A DNA stretch of 64,000 nucleotides, from positions 434,001 through 498,000 of the forward strand of contig JBAIAC010000132.1 of NCBI GenBank assembly GCA_037349315.1. Direction: 5' to 3'. The notes under the pieces are model-generated. The model was not told where the DNA came from and made no database searches. It was given only the letters and a program-made list of their open reading frames with translations. Source of the DNA: Chelydra serpentina. Its lineage: Eukaryota; Chordata; Testudines; Chelydridae. This document shows, in pieces, positions 20,746 to 29,497 of this stretch. Within the stretch, counting starts at the first letter, position 1, and the number at the start of each line of letters is the position of its first letter. Position numbers and translations under genes: made by a program.

Positions 20746-20931
20746 TCATAGAATCATAGAATATCAAGGTTGGAAGGGACCTTAGGAGGTCATCTAGTCC
20801 AACCCCCTGCTCAAAGCAGGACCAATCCCCAATTTTTGCCCCAGATCTCTAAATGGCCCCTTCAAGGATTGAACTCACAACCCTGGGTTTAGCAGGCCAA
20901 TGCTCAAACCACTGAGCTATCCCTCCCCCCC
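20746..20931 (-). mobile_element. tRNA-headed SINE with CR1-type tail (turtle Pol III SINE), full length
   Basis: Minus strand begins with a G run and GGGATAGCTCAGTGGTTTGAGC (A box), then GGTTGTGAGTTCAATCC (B box) and a body with GCAAAAATTGGGGATTGG. The tail is shared with CR1 and closes with two copies of ATTCTATG. It is inserted in the leader of the retrotransposon, so it is younger than that element's master copy or arrived with it. Confidence 0.88.
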
Positions 20932-21032
20932 GATAACGTGGTCGGGGGGAGGGTGGTCCTCGTTAGCCACCCTTCGTTCTACTGCTCCCCAGTTACTTAC
21001 TGCAGGAAGCGCCATTCACGGGGTGCAGAACG

Positions 21033-21049
21033 TCCCGCCACTGCCACCA
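21033..21049 (-). other. Primer-binding site (tRNA-Leu)
   Basis: Minus strand starts TGGTGGCAGTGG two bases after the 5' LTR. The plus strand TCCCGCCACTGCCACCA agrees with the 3' end of a tRNA-Leu plus CCA at 15 of 17 positions by my memory of that tRNA. Confidence 0.7.
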
Positions 21050-21051
21050 GT

Positions 21052-21617
21052 TGTCACGGAGTATAGGGGAGTCCGGCCCTGCACCCCTCTTCCCCGGATT
21101 CACTGGGAGTCTCAGCCAGCCAGTAGAACAGAAGGTTTAGTAGAGATGCCAGGAACACAGCCCAACCAGAGCTTGTCAGTACATCCAGGACCCCTCAGTC
21201 GGGCCCTTCCGGGGGGCAGGGAGCTTAGACCCCAGCCTGGGGCTCCCTGCATTTCGCCCCACAGCTCCAAAAGGGGCAGGGAGGCCAGACCCTGTCTGCC
21301 TCTCTCCCCTCTTCTCCGGCCAGCTCCAAACTGAAACTCTCCAGCCCCTCCTCCGCCTTTGTCTGCTTCCCGGGCCAGGAGGTCACCTGATCCCTTTGTT
21401 CGAACGCCTTCAGCTCATACCTTTGCCGGGGGAGGGGCCGGGCCATCGCTTGCCAGGAGACAGAGCCATTCTCTGTGTCCAGGCCTCTGCCTTCTAGGGC
21501 TTTGTAACAATCATGCACCGTTGTCCCACCACCTAGAAACTCAAGCACTGCATAGGGGAAACCGAGGCACCCACACAGTACTCAGGGAAACCTTAACAAC
21601 AGTCCTAGTTCGTCACA
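21052..21617 (-). repeat. 5' LTR
   Basis: 566 bp, nearly identical to 16636-17201. Followed on the plus strand by the target duplication CTCTG. Confidence 0.92.
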
Positions 21618-21845
21618 CTCTGACTTCGGAGAACTCAGCACCTCCTTCCACACTGTTGACTTCCCGCAGCGAGTCCGCCCGGGCCGGGCTCCTGGGGAAG
21701 CCAGAGGGCCCTGCCCTCCAACTCCGCAGTCAGACGTGACTCTCATCAGCCGGTTAATAAAACAGAAGGTTTATTAGAGGACAGGAATAGAGTCTAAAAC
21801 AGAGCTTGTAGGTATAGAGAACAGGACCCCTCAGTCAGGTCCATC

Positions 21846-21964
21846 TAGGGTGACCAGACAGCAAATGTGAAAAATTGGGTCAGTGGGTGGGGGGTTAAAG
21901 GAGCCTAAGAAAAGCCCCAAATATCGGGACTGTCCCTATAAAATTGGGACATCTGGTTACCCTA
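21846..21964. mobile_element. hAT-type MITE, copy 1
   Basis: Inverted ends TAGGGTGACCAGA and TCTGGTTACCCTA enclose about 90 bp. GGTCCATC stands at both 21838-21845 and 21965-21972, an exact 8-bp target duplication, which is the hAT signature. It interrupts the family B LTR. Confidence 0.9.
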
Positions 21965-22336
21965 GGTCCATCTTGGGGTAGGGAGCCCAGACCCCGGTTC
22001 TGGGCCTCCCTCCATTTCCCCAGCGAGCTCTAAACTGCCTCTCTCTAGCCCCTCCTCTGGCCTTTGTCTCTGTCCTGGGCCAGGAGGCCACCTGATCTCT
22101 TTGTTCTCCAACAGCTTCAGTGGGCACCTTGCAGGGGAGGGGCCCAGGCCAGCAGTTGCCAGGGGACAGGGCGTCGGTCATTCTCTGTGCAGACAGCATC
22201 ACACTGGCCCGCTAGGGCTCTGCAACAATCACTCCCGCTGATCCCCCCACCTAGAGACTTAAGAAATGCAAAGGGGAAACTGAGGCACCCACGCAGTATT
22301 TAGCGACAACATTAAGAACATTCCCACGGCGTCACA

Positions 22337-22656
22337 CACGGCCAGCTGACAGCCACAAAGACCCCCGGCCAGCCTGCTCCCGGGCAGGCCAAACCCTGAC
22401 TGGGGGCCACTCGTAGGCCAGCATGTGGGGCGGCTGCTGACGCTCTGTGGCAGCTGCCCAGTCTCTTTGGTGAGTCCGGAATGGCATAGGCTGGACTGGG
22501 AGCCCCTGGGGCTCATGCCCTAGCCTGTGTGATGCCCCACCCCCATCTCCTTCCCGGGGCTATTGCTGAACCCAGAGCAGTGGCCTGAGCCGCCAAGAAG
22601 AGGCTCCAGCCCTGAAGGGAGCAGGACTTTCAGCACAAAGGGAAACTGCACAAGCA
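22337..22656. other. Unassigned non-coding sequence
   Basis: Nothing recognised. Confidence 0.35.
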
Positions 22657-22729
22657 CAACCGCGAAGGGACTCGAACCCTCAATCACCTGATGCGAAGTC
22701 AGACGCCTGATCCATTAGGCCACGTGGCC
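22657..22729 (-). tRNA. TRNAR-UCG: tRNA-Arg (TCG)
   Basis: TGGCCTAATGGATCAGGCG D arm, loop CTTCGCA (TCG) in stem TCTGA/TCAGG, and intact B box GGTTCGAGTCC. Acceptor GGCCACG/CGCGGTT has two G-T pairs and one A-C mismatch. No T run follows within 30 nt. It is the only Arg gene in the window. Confidence 0.75.
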
Positions 22730-22739
22730 ACATGGGAAA

Positions 22740-23097
22740 CAGCTCTCCAAGCACTTCTTTAGAAAAGACGGACACTGTGTTTCTCGGGTTGTCTACGGAG
22801 GGGGCAGAGACACTCTGGGCACAAGGAGTCGAGTTCCCAGCGAGATGAGACTCGGTTCCATGGAGCCAGGGGCAGGGTTTGGTCGGGAGGCTTAAGCATG
22901 GGGGATTGGGGGGCAGAGGCCGGACCGGCTGTCTAGGTGCGGAGATTTAGTGGCACTGGGGCACAGGAGGGAGGAGCAGGAGGAATCCTGCGGATGGGCT
23001 GTGGCCATGGAGAAAAAGAGGAAGGGCTCCTGGGACTTTTTTTTGCCTCTGTTTTCCTGCTCACTCTTGTGGTGGAAGGGGGCAGCTGCACTCACTG
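22740..23097. other. Unassigned non-coding sequence
   Basis: Nothing recognised. Confidence 0.35.
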
Positions 23098-23098
23098 A

Positions 23099-23163
23099 AC
23101 TGGGCTAGCTCAGTCAGTCCAGCATCAAGCTCTTACTCGGGGGTTCAAGCTCCATGTCTGGGC
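23099..23163 (+). pseudogene. tRNA-Lys-derived pseudogene, shortened
   Basis: GGGCTAGCTCAGTCAGTCC and GGGGGTTCAAGCTCC recall Lys, and GCTCTTACTC may be a CTT anticodon loop. About eight bases are missing from the anticodon and T arms. Confidence 0.6.
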
Positions 23164-24030
23164 TCTCAGCTTTATAAGTTGCCTTATGTGCTGGGAGCCA
23201 AATGACTCCTGGTGATGTCCAGAGCGCTCAGGGGAGGAGGTGAGCTGTGGTGGGGACCGGTTCCTCTGTCCTCCCCCCAAGGGTTACATCCTGCAGCCCT
23301 ACCTGCCCCCCCACCCCAGATCACCTCCGTTCCGCCTCTGCCTCCTCCCTTGAGCGCACCACCACTTCTCCCCCTCCCTCCCTCCCTCCTTGCGCACGGC
23401 AAGCCTGGGAGGGAGGGCGGTGGAGGGGAAATGTGGCACACCCAGGGGAGGGGCCAGAGATTTGGGGAAGGGGTTGGAATGGGGGCGGGGCCAGGGGAGG
23501 AGTTGGGGTGGGGGCGGGGGGGGCACGAGCAAGTCGAGTCGGTGCCTGTGGAAAGCCCTGGCTCAGGCTAGAGACACAGGGAGGTTTTGCTGTTCATGGA
23601 GCAAAGGAAATTGTGTCTGTGTGTGAAATGGAGGGAAACGAAACACCCACCCGATGGCACAAGGCCCGAAGGCACGAGGGTGAAGGAATCAGGCTGAGGA
23701 ATGACTGAAGTGGACTCACCTGGGATTGAAATGACATTTGTTTCTGTCAAGTCGTGAGGAATGTGGCATTAATTCACATGTGGGGTTGAGGCTTCTTTAG
23801 CTCCTTGTAAAAACTTGAACTGGATTTCCCAGAAGGGAGAAAGGGAAAGTCCTGGAGCTGCCTTTAGTCCCTGGCTGGGGTCTCCTGGGCAGTGGAAAAC
23901 GTCCCTTGTTTGCTGATGACAAGGGGATCGTGGAGAGCTCCGATGTCCCTCGGTGGGGATATGACGGGAAAGGGACTGTCTGAATTATCAAGGCAGGAAA
24001 TGGACAACAATCTACAGCAACGTCACTAAC

Positions 24031-24412
24031 GGGAAACTGCGGAATTGGAATTAATATGCAAACTAGATACCATTACCTTAGGCTTGAATATTGACTGTGA
24101 ATGGCTCGGTCATTACGGTAATTGAATTTATTTCCCCTCCTTAACACCTTTGTGTCAACTGTCTGCAATGGGCCATGTTGATTATCACTTCAAAAGTTTC
24201 CTAATGATAACAGCCCCTTTGAACTAATTAGCCTCTTAACGTTGATATAGACCCGCCCACCTTTTCATGTTTCTCAGAATGTATAAATATCTGCTCACTG
24301 TACATCCCATTCCATGCGTCTGATGAAGTGGGTTCTTAACCCACGAAAGCTTCTGCTGAAATAAATGTGTTAGTCTCTAAGGTGCCACAAGTATTTTTCT
24401 TATTTTCTTTTT
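24031..24412 (+). mobile_element. Dispersed element with hammerhead-like core (possible Penelope-like)
   Basis: It interrupts the Ser-block flank: the left side reads ACAGCAACGTCACTAAC and the right side resumes ATTAACCACAAACAC, while copies at 41540 and (inverted) 51830 are continuous. A 6-bp duplication (ACTAAC/ATTAAC) results. The 3' part holds CTGATGA, a 7-bp hairpin, GAAA, then TTAGTCTCTAAGGTGCCAC, well known as a dispersed amniote repeat. Family assignment is inference. Confidence 0.6.
24320..24348 (+). ncRNA. Hammerhead-ribozyme-like core
   Basis: CTGATGA at 24320-24326, a perfect hairpin GTGGGTT-ctt-AACCCAC at 24328-24344, then GAAA at 24345-24348. This is the arrangement of CUGAUGA, stem II and GAAA in hammerheads. 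A short stem III could form with GC-TTCT-GC. I cannot see a stem I, and the nucleotide at the expected cleavage position is G, so this copy is probably inactive. Confidence 0.4.
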
Positions 24413-24607
24413 ATTAACCACAAACACACTCTCATCATGCTCCAGCCAGCAGGGAAATGAGCAGGAATTCTTGCTGTTCAGCCATGGACACACTTACACA
24501 ATGGCACGGCAGTGAGTGTGTTGTGGAAGCTGAACTGAGGAAACAATTGGAAATGATCACTCAGTGAGAACAGAACTAGAGTGTAGTGAGCAAAGTGCCT
24601 AAAACAA

Positions 24608-24689
24608 GTAGTTGTGGCCGAGTGGTGAAGGCGATGGACTAGAAATCCATTGGGGTTTCCCTGCACAGGTTCGAATCCTGTCAACTACG
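24608..24689 (+). tRNA. TRNAS-AGA: tRNA-Ser (AGA)
   Basis: 82-nt class II tRNA: acceptor GTAGTTG/CAACTAC fully paired, GGCCGAGTGGTGAAGGCG D arm, ATGGA-CTAGAAA-TCCAT anticodon arm (AGA), long variable arm, B box GGTTCGAATCC. This looks intact. Only TTT follows. Paralogues with the same flanks lie at 41733 (AGA) and 51553 (TGA). Confidence 0.9.
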
Positions 24690-24767
24690 CAGGCACTTGT
24701 GGTTCTTTAGTTTCAGTCCCTGAGCATCCTTGGTGTCAAGGGGAGCTCGGTCTTGTCTCACTCTCAG

Positions 24768-26046
24768 GCTGTGTCCACACTACAGAGTTACGCTGCTTTA
24801 GCTGAAGTGTTTTAATTAAACACTCTGCTCCTTGTGTCACCAGAGCACATCCACTCTAGCAACTCTTGCATCACCCCAAAGAGCAGTGCATTGTGGGTAG
24901 CTATCGCACTGTGCAACTGGCCGCAGGGGGCTTTGGGAGGGGTTTGCAATGGCTCACGGGCCGGTGCAGCATCACATGATGCAGGTTTCTCTCTCCCATT
25001 GTTCCATGGGCAGCCACCTAGATTGCCAGCTGCTTCTCTACTGAAGTGTGTGTGGCAGGGCAGAGAGTGTGTGACAGAGTGTGTGTGTGTGTGTGTTGGG
25101 GAAGAGTGAGTGCGTTGCACGCTGTCTCTAAGCTCAGACAGCTGCTGAAAGCAACCAGTCCTGAGGCAGGGGGAGGGGGACACCCCAGTAATGAGATAGG
25201 GGAAGCTTCCGCCCCCCAGCTCCGTGGTCGCTGTGCGGGGGAGCAGCATCCCCCGGCAGTGATTTGCTCCTTGCTGCCGGAGCAGAGCAGCAGGCTCAGC
25301 CGTCAGAACTTCCCGGAGCGATGAGAGGGGAGGGGCCCAGCCTGTGGAGCAGGAAGGCAGGGCAGGGAGTTCCCGGCGGGCATTGTGGGATACTGGCGGA
25401 GGCCAGTTCTGGGGATATAACGACCAGCAGCGTTTACACCAGGGGTCTCAAACTCAAATTACCACGAGGGCCGCATGAGGACTAGTGCATTGGCCCGAGG
25501 GCCTCATCACTGACCCCGCCCCCTCGCTGCCCCCGGCCCCGCCCCCACTCCACCCCTTCCATTAGGCCCTGCCCCTTCTTCGCCCCTTCTCCACCTCTGC
25601 CCCTGTGAGCACGGCTTCCCGCTCCTCCCCCTCCCTCCCAGAAACCACGAAGCTCTTCCCTGTGGCCCGCTGGGCTCCCTGTGCCCCCCGCCCCCACCCC
25701 CAGGCAGTTCCCGCCGCCAGTACAACTGTCTGGCGGTGGGACCTGCCTGGGGGTAAAAAAAATATATATTTTTTTAAAGGGGTGGGCACGGGGAGCCCGG
25801 TGGGCTGCAGGGAAGAGCTCCGTGGTTTACACTGACAATGTGTCACTCTAAGTACATTGCAAAAAGCTCCAGGCGTCTCGTCGAGGTGGTTTTATTTTCT
25901 CGCCAGCAGAGGGCAGTTTTGTCGCCAGACGTGGCATTGCCGTGTGTGCACCAGCCAAAAGGAGGCGACCGAGGGAGCGTCGTGTGTTTTCCACACGCCT
26001 GAGCAATATAATGATACTGAAATAACGTTGTAGTGCAGACCTGGCC
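24768..26046 (+). mobile_element. Long non-autonomous DNA transposon (family D1), copy 1
   Basis: Starts GGCTGTGTCCACACTACAGA and ends TTGTAGTGCAGACCTGGCC, loosely inverted ends. It has no coding capacity. A complete inverse copy lies at 49953-51469, a truncated inverse copy at 30349-30890 and a left-end stub at about 41890-41975. This copy is itself interrupted by a hAT element at 25440-25824. A (GT)n run is at 25078-25098. Confidence 0.75.
25440..25824 (+). mobile_element. hAT-type non-autonomous element inside D1
   Basis: Begins CAGGGGTCTCAAACTCAAAT and ends GAGCTCCGTG. GTTTACAC occurs on both sides (25432-25439 and 25825-25832), an exact 8-bp target duplication. D1 copies at 30349 and 49953 lack the insertion. 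Confidence 0.88.
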
Positions 26047-26183
26047 AAGGATTCACACACACACAGCTTGCCAGGAAACCTTCCCCTGCTCCTCTGCTTT
26101 GCAGACTCCAATACAAGCAAAGGCTCAGGTAGGGTCTGGCAGGGAGTCAGGTGTGGGAAGACACAAGGGGGTAGCCATAGGCA

Positions 26184-26257
26184 GGCACCATGGCTTAACT
26201 GGTTAAAGCACCTGTTTTGTAAACAGGAGATCCTGGGTTCAACTCCCAGTGGTGCCT
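26184..26257 (+). tRNA. TRNAT-UGU: tRNA-Thr (TGT)
   Basis: 74-nt cloverleaf with acceptor GGCACCA/TGGTGCC and anticodon arm CCTGT-TTTGTAA-ACAGG both paired; B box GGTTCAACTCC. TAACTGG replaces TAGCTGG in the D arm. TTTT follows at about 26270. This is the best-preserved of the Thr copies. Confidence 0.9.
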
Positions 26258-26283
26258 TGTTGAGTGGCTTTTGGGGCACCTGC

Positions 26284-26360
26284 TATTGGCTACTGTCAGA
26301 AGAGAAGATACAGAGCTAGATGGGCCTTCGGTCTAGCCCAGTGTGGCTCTTTTTATGGTT
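26284..26360 (+). mobile_element. CR1 3'-end fragment behind tRNA-Thr
   Basis: TTGGCTACTGTCAGAAGAG, CTAGATGGGCCTTCGG and TCTAGCCCAGTGTGGC, the same tail as behind the Thr gene at 6315. Confidence 0.75.
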
Positions 26361-26672
26361 TAAATTACACTCCCAGGCACTGATAACAGAGTTCCTGAAA
26401 GTTTGGGAGTTAAGAGCTGATAGGTCAGTGTGCCAGGCCCCTCAAAAATGACCCCCTCCCTCTGGGACAGGGGCAGGTCTGACTCTCACACCAAATGGCT
26501 CCTTGTGGCTGCCAGAATCTGTGGGCGGCTCATTTAGTTTACGCCGAGGGTGGAGTCCTGCTTTGTGCACCGTGTCTGAGACTGAAAATCCTAAACCACC
26601 CTCTGAAATAACAAATGCAGCAGGACGTGTTATGGTCCCTGCCCCAAAGCAGACAGACCAATGGAAAGCTGA

Positions 26673-26852
26673 GAATCATAGAATATCAGGGATGGAAGGG
26701 ACATTAGGAGCTCATCTAGTTCAACACCCTACTCAAAGCAAAGCCAATCCCCAATTTTTGCCCCAGATCCCTAAACCACCCACTGAAAGATTGAACTCAC
26801 AATCCTGGGTTTAGCAGGTCAATGCTTAAACCACTGACCTATCCCTCTCCCC
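26673..26852 (-). mobile_element. tRNA-headed SINE with CR1-type tail, full length
   Basis: Same SINE family as 20746-20931. It interrupts the shared flank after CAATGGAAAGCTGAG; inverse copies of that flank near 29720 and 49335 lack it. Confidence 0.85.
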
Positions 26853-27057
26853 GTAAAGCTCAAGATTTACTTTTCTCAGGTCCCTTAGCTGTCCAGCAAG
26901 GTGCTCCCCTTTTTGCCACTGGGATAACCCCAACCCCTGCAGGACAGAAGGTGGGGAAATGAGCTGAGAAAGCGTGCTGGAGAAAGCTGTTGTTTCCTGC
27001 CCTTTTTTTCTTGTTTAGTTTCTCTTCTACATCAAACTTGCAAGCTCTTTGTGTGTT

Positions 27058-27130
27058 CCTGGCTAGCTCAGTTGGTCGAGCATCAGACTTTTAATCTGAG
27101 GGTCCAGGGTTCAAGTCCCTGGTCAGGTGT
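27058..27130 (+). tRNA. TRNAK-UUU: tRNA-Lys (TTT)
   Basis: Anticodon arm CAGACTTTTAATCTG intact, B box GGTTCAAGTCC intact, A box TAGCTCAGTTGG intact. Acceptor TCCTGGC/GTCAGGT has T-T at the first pair, otherwise pairs or wobbles. It is linked with a Gln tRNA 320 bp downstream, as in the inverse block at 15.4-15.9 kb. Confidence 0.75.
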
Positions 27131-27450
27131 AAAAAAGATCGTTTCCCCCAGAAACTTCAGAAGTCAGCTCTTCAGTAGCCTCTTTGATGTTACTCTTTTC
27201 TTTTCAGGACTTGGGCTTTCCTAGGAAGAGTCATTTACTGCCTGGGACTGAAGGGGCAACTTCCTCACATGCCCACTAGCGTCCCAGTCTGGAGGAAGAA
27301 AGGCTTCTGGGTCTACAGCAAACCGCTGCGTGCCGACTTGTTGAGCAAATACAGCACTGACCAGAGAGGCCAGAGAGGCCTTGAGCAAGGAAGGCAAATT
27401 ATTGTCCGCTCAGGCTCTTCTGCACAGGAAGTCAGACAAACACGGGGTGT

Positions 27451-27521
27451 TCTCCCATGGTGTAAGGGCAGCACTCAGCACTTTGAATCCTGCAATCCAA
27501 GTACAAGTCTTGGTGGGACCT
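27451..27521 (+). pseudogene. tRNA-Gln (TTG), probably a pseudogene
   Basis: CCCATGGTGTAAGGGCAGCAC and the loop ACTTTGAAT give Gln TTG. It shares the D-loop deletion of the 15401 copy (which reads CTG). The first two acceptor pairs are broken and the B box reads AGTACAAGTCT. Confidence 0.65.
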
Positions 27522-27549
27522 TGGAGCAGCTCTTCTGCCACCTAACACT

Positions 27550-27899
27550 CAGTAGCGTTGCCCTGTGTGGAGCAGAGATAGCGGCTGCTCCCTCTCTGAG
27601 CAGAAGCAGCTTCTTAAAAAAAATTTTTTAAGGGGGAACAGAGCTAAAAAAAAAAGTGCCTCCCCTTGCACTCACCCGTCGACACTGTTCAGCAAAAATT
27701 CAGCGGTGGGTCCTTCACTCGCTCCAGGTCTTCGGCAGCACTTCCGCGGCGGGTACCACTGAAGACCCGGAGCGAGTGAAGGGACGGGACCCGCCACCAA
27801 AGTGCCGCCGAACGGCTGGAGCTCCGCCGGGTGAGTACAAGGGGAGGCGCCTTTTTTTAGCTCCGCTCCCCCTGTGCTCTGCACCTGGGTACGCCACTG
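27550..27899. mobile_element. hAT-type non-autonomous element with internal hairpin
   Basis: Ends CAGTAGCGT and ACGCCACTG. CTAACACT on the left and TTAACACA on the right correspond to the single CTAACACT of the empty site in the inverse block near 15384-15392, so this is an 8-bp duplication with two later changes. Internally, 27711-27733 and 27761-27784 form a long imperfect hairpin around TTCACTCGCTCC. Confidence 0.85.
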
Positions 27900-27969
27900 T
27901 TAACACAACTGGGTGTTCCAAGGCTTCGTCTTGCTCTCTCCAATGACGTGGGAGCCTGTCTTTTGCCTG

Positions 27970-28115
27970 CTCGCTGTTGTGACTTGAGTGCCAGAGGGGA
28001 CGTTTGATCCATAAACCTGGCCATGCCTGGAGTCCTGTAGGTAGGGGTGCGAGCTCCATTTCCTCTGAGCCCTGAAGCTGGGCTGCAGCCTGGCCTAGGA
28101 GGGAACCTGATTGTT
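27970..28115. repeat. Duplicated segment (also at 10110-10260)
   Basis: Second copy of the segment with CCATGCCTGGAGTCCTG and GAAGCTGGGCTGCAGCC, followed by sequence leading into the Leu tRNA. Confidence 0.8.
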
Positions 28116-28163
28116 TGACCATGTTAAAGAAAACTATGATTGATAAATCGCTTGACTAACAGT

Positions 28164-28270
28164 GTCAGTCTGGCCGAGTGATCTGGGCATCAGACTCAAG
28201 GCTTTGTCTTTTCATCATAGGTTGTTCTGGGCTCCATATAGAGGTGTGTGTTCACATCCCACTCCTGACA
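28164..28270 (+). tRNA. tRNA-Leu (CAA) with intron, diverged
   Basis: Exon 1 carries GTCAGTC, GGCCGAGTGATCTGGGC and CAGACTCAAG (anticodon CAA). A 26-nt intron at 28201-28226 follows the base after the anticodon, where Leu-CAA introns sit. Exon 2 continues CTGGGCTCCATATAGAGG to CTCCTGACA. The acceptor has a mismatch at pair 7, and the B box reads TGTTCACATCC instead of GGTTCGAATCC, so function is doubtful. Confidence 0.7.
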
Positions 28271-28369
28271 CAATTATTGTCTTCCACCTGAAGAAACAGC
28301 CTCAATTCCACCTCACCTGTAACATGACACCACCAACTGCTTAGCATTTGTATGAGAGAAGTCACCTGT

Positions 28370-29195
28370 GGGGCAATGCACACAGCGTCTCTCTCAGAGA
28401 GCAACAGTGACACCGGGTGGCCATGTGGGGTAATGCACACAGCGTCTCTCTCAGAGAGCAACAGTGACACTGGGTGGCCACGTGGGGTAATGCACACAGC
28501 ACCTCTCTGAGAGAGCAACAGTGACAATTGGTGGCCACGTGGGGTAATGCACACAGCGTCTCTCTCAGAGAGCAACAGTGAAACCGGGTGGCCACGTGGG
28601 GTAATGCACACAGCATCTGTCTCAGAGAGCGACAGTGACACCGGGCGGCCACGTGGGGCAATGCACACAGCGTCTCTCTCAGAGAGCAACAGTGACACCG
28701 GGTGGCCACGTGGGGTAACGCACACAGCGTCTGTCTCAGAGAGCAACAGTGACACCGGGTGGCCACGTGGGGTAATGCACACAGCGTCTCTCTCAGAGAG
28801 CAACAGTGACACCGGGTGGCCACGTGGGGTAACGCACACAGCGTCTGTCTCAGAGAGCAACAGTGACACCGGGTGGCCACGTGGGTTAATGCACACAGCA
28901 TCTCTCTCAGAGAGCGACAATGACACCGGGTGGCCACGTGGGTTAATGCACACAGCGTCTCTCTCAGAGAGCAACAGTGACACCGGGTGGCCACGTGGGT
29001 TAATGCACACAGCATCTCTCTCAGAGAGCGACAATGACACCGGGTGGCCACGTGGGTTAATGCACACAGCGTCTCTCTCAGAGAGCAACAGCGACACCGG
29101 GTGGCCACGTGGGTTAATGCACACAGCTTCTCTGTCAGAGAGCAACAGTGACACGGGGTGGCCACACGGGGTGATGCACACAGAGTCTCTCTAAG
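28370..29195. repeat. 57-bp minisatellite, short array
   Basis: About 14 units related by inversion to the large array at 31480-38225 (AATGCACACAGCGTCTCTCTC against GAGAGAGACGCTGTGTGCATT). Because 57 is divisible by 3, several frames on both strands stay open; none is supported as a gene. It abuts the Tyr pseudogene at 29226. Confidence 0.95.
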
Positions 29196-29225
29196 AGAGC
29201 GACAGCTGGAGAAAGTGGTGGCAGG

Positions 29226-29315
29226 TCTTCGATGGGTCGGCTGGTAGAGCGAAGGTCTGGAGCCAGCGCTCAGGAAATCATCCTTACATCGCCCTTGTGA
29301 CTCCAGCTTGAAGGG
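29226..29315 (+). pseudogene. tRNA-Tyr-derived pseudogene with intron (GGA at anticodon)
   Basis: TCTTCGA, GGCTGGTAGAGCG, CTGGAG, an intron of about 20 nt, ATCCTTACATCG, CTCCAGCTTGAAGG. It shares the altered anticodon and B box of the other three copies. The last acceptor base and discriminator are also changed. Confidence 0.75.
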
Positions 29316-29497
29316 GAGCTTCTTTTCCTTCCCCTTGCTGAGAAGGAGCAAGAGAAAAAAGAAAGCTCACATGGGCCAACTGTGTACACAAGCACACGCT
29401 GCTTTTCCTTGCTGTGGGGCGTGAAATAAGGGACTCATGGCAGGTAAACCCACTGCTGCCCTTCCAGAAAACAGCCCAGCCCTGACCCCAAAGAGCA

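Larger units (their letters stand above)
16636..21617 (-). mobile_element. Young LTR retrotransposon, Ty3/gypsy-type with integrase before RT/RNase H
   Basis: Two direct 566-bp LTRs flank an internal region on the minus strand. The insertion is bounded by CTCTG at 16631-16635 and 21618-21622, a 5-bp target-site duplication. I find only two LTR differences (offsets 303 and 559), so insertion is recent. Next to the 5' LTR is a primer-binding site complementary to tRNA-Leu; next to the 3' LTR is a purine tract (AAGGGGGGAGAGA). The single large frame has gag-, protease-, integrase- and RNase H-like parts with substantial pieces missing. A SINE sits in the leader. It is defective and could move only with outside enzymes. 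Confidence 0.9.
16519..22336 (-). mobile_element. Older LTR (family B), split by a nested retrotransposon and a MITE
   Basis: The two outer parts, 16519-16635 and 21618-22336, join into one LTR matching the reversed 1-567. GAAGCCAGTCAGGACTC and GGCAAGAAGCTT lie on the left part; GCGAGTCCGCCCGGG, the minus-strand AATAAA signal and CCTCAGTCAGGTCCATC lie on the right. It starts TGTGACGCC on the minus strand at 22336. The retrotransposon 16636-21617 sits in it with CTCTG on both sides, and a MITE occupies 21846-21964. Confidence 0.75.
23550..26680 (+). repeat. Ser - transposon - Thr duplication block, copy 1
   Basis: This block recurs inverted at 49330-52280. Shared order: GAGACACAGGGAGGTTTTGC flank, Ser tRNA, a long non-autonomous DNA transposon, Thr tRNA with CR1 tail, then a segment with CAGCAGGACGTGTTATGGTC. 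Copy 1 alone carries the insertions at 24031, 25440 and 26673. Confidence 0.88.

Noticed and set aside
20746..20931. tRNA gene at 20865-20931
   Set aside because: The tRNA-like head is part of a SINE, shown by the body and CR1-type tail that follow.
16636..21617. Endogenous retrovirus
   Set aside because: No envelope region is present, and the integrase/RT order and domains fit a Ty3/gypsy-type retrotransposon better.
28252..29181. 309- and 329-codon minus-strand frames
   Set aside because: Same 57-bp repeat effect in the short array.
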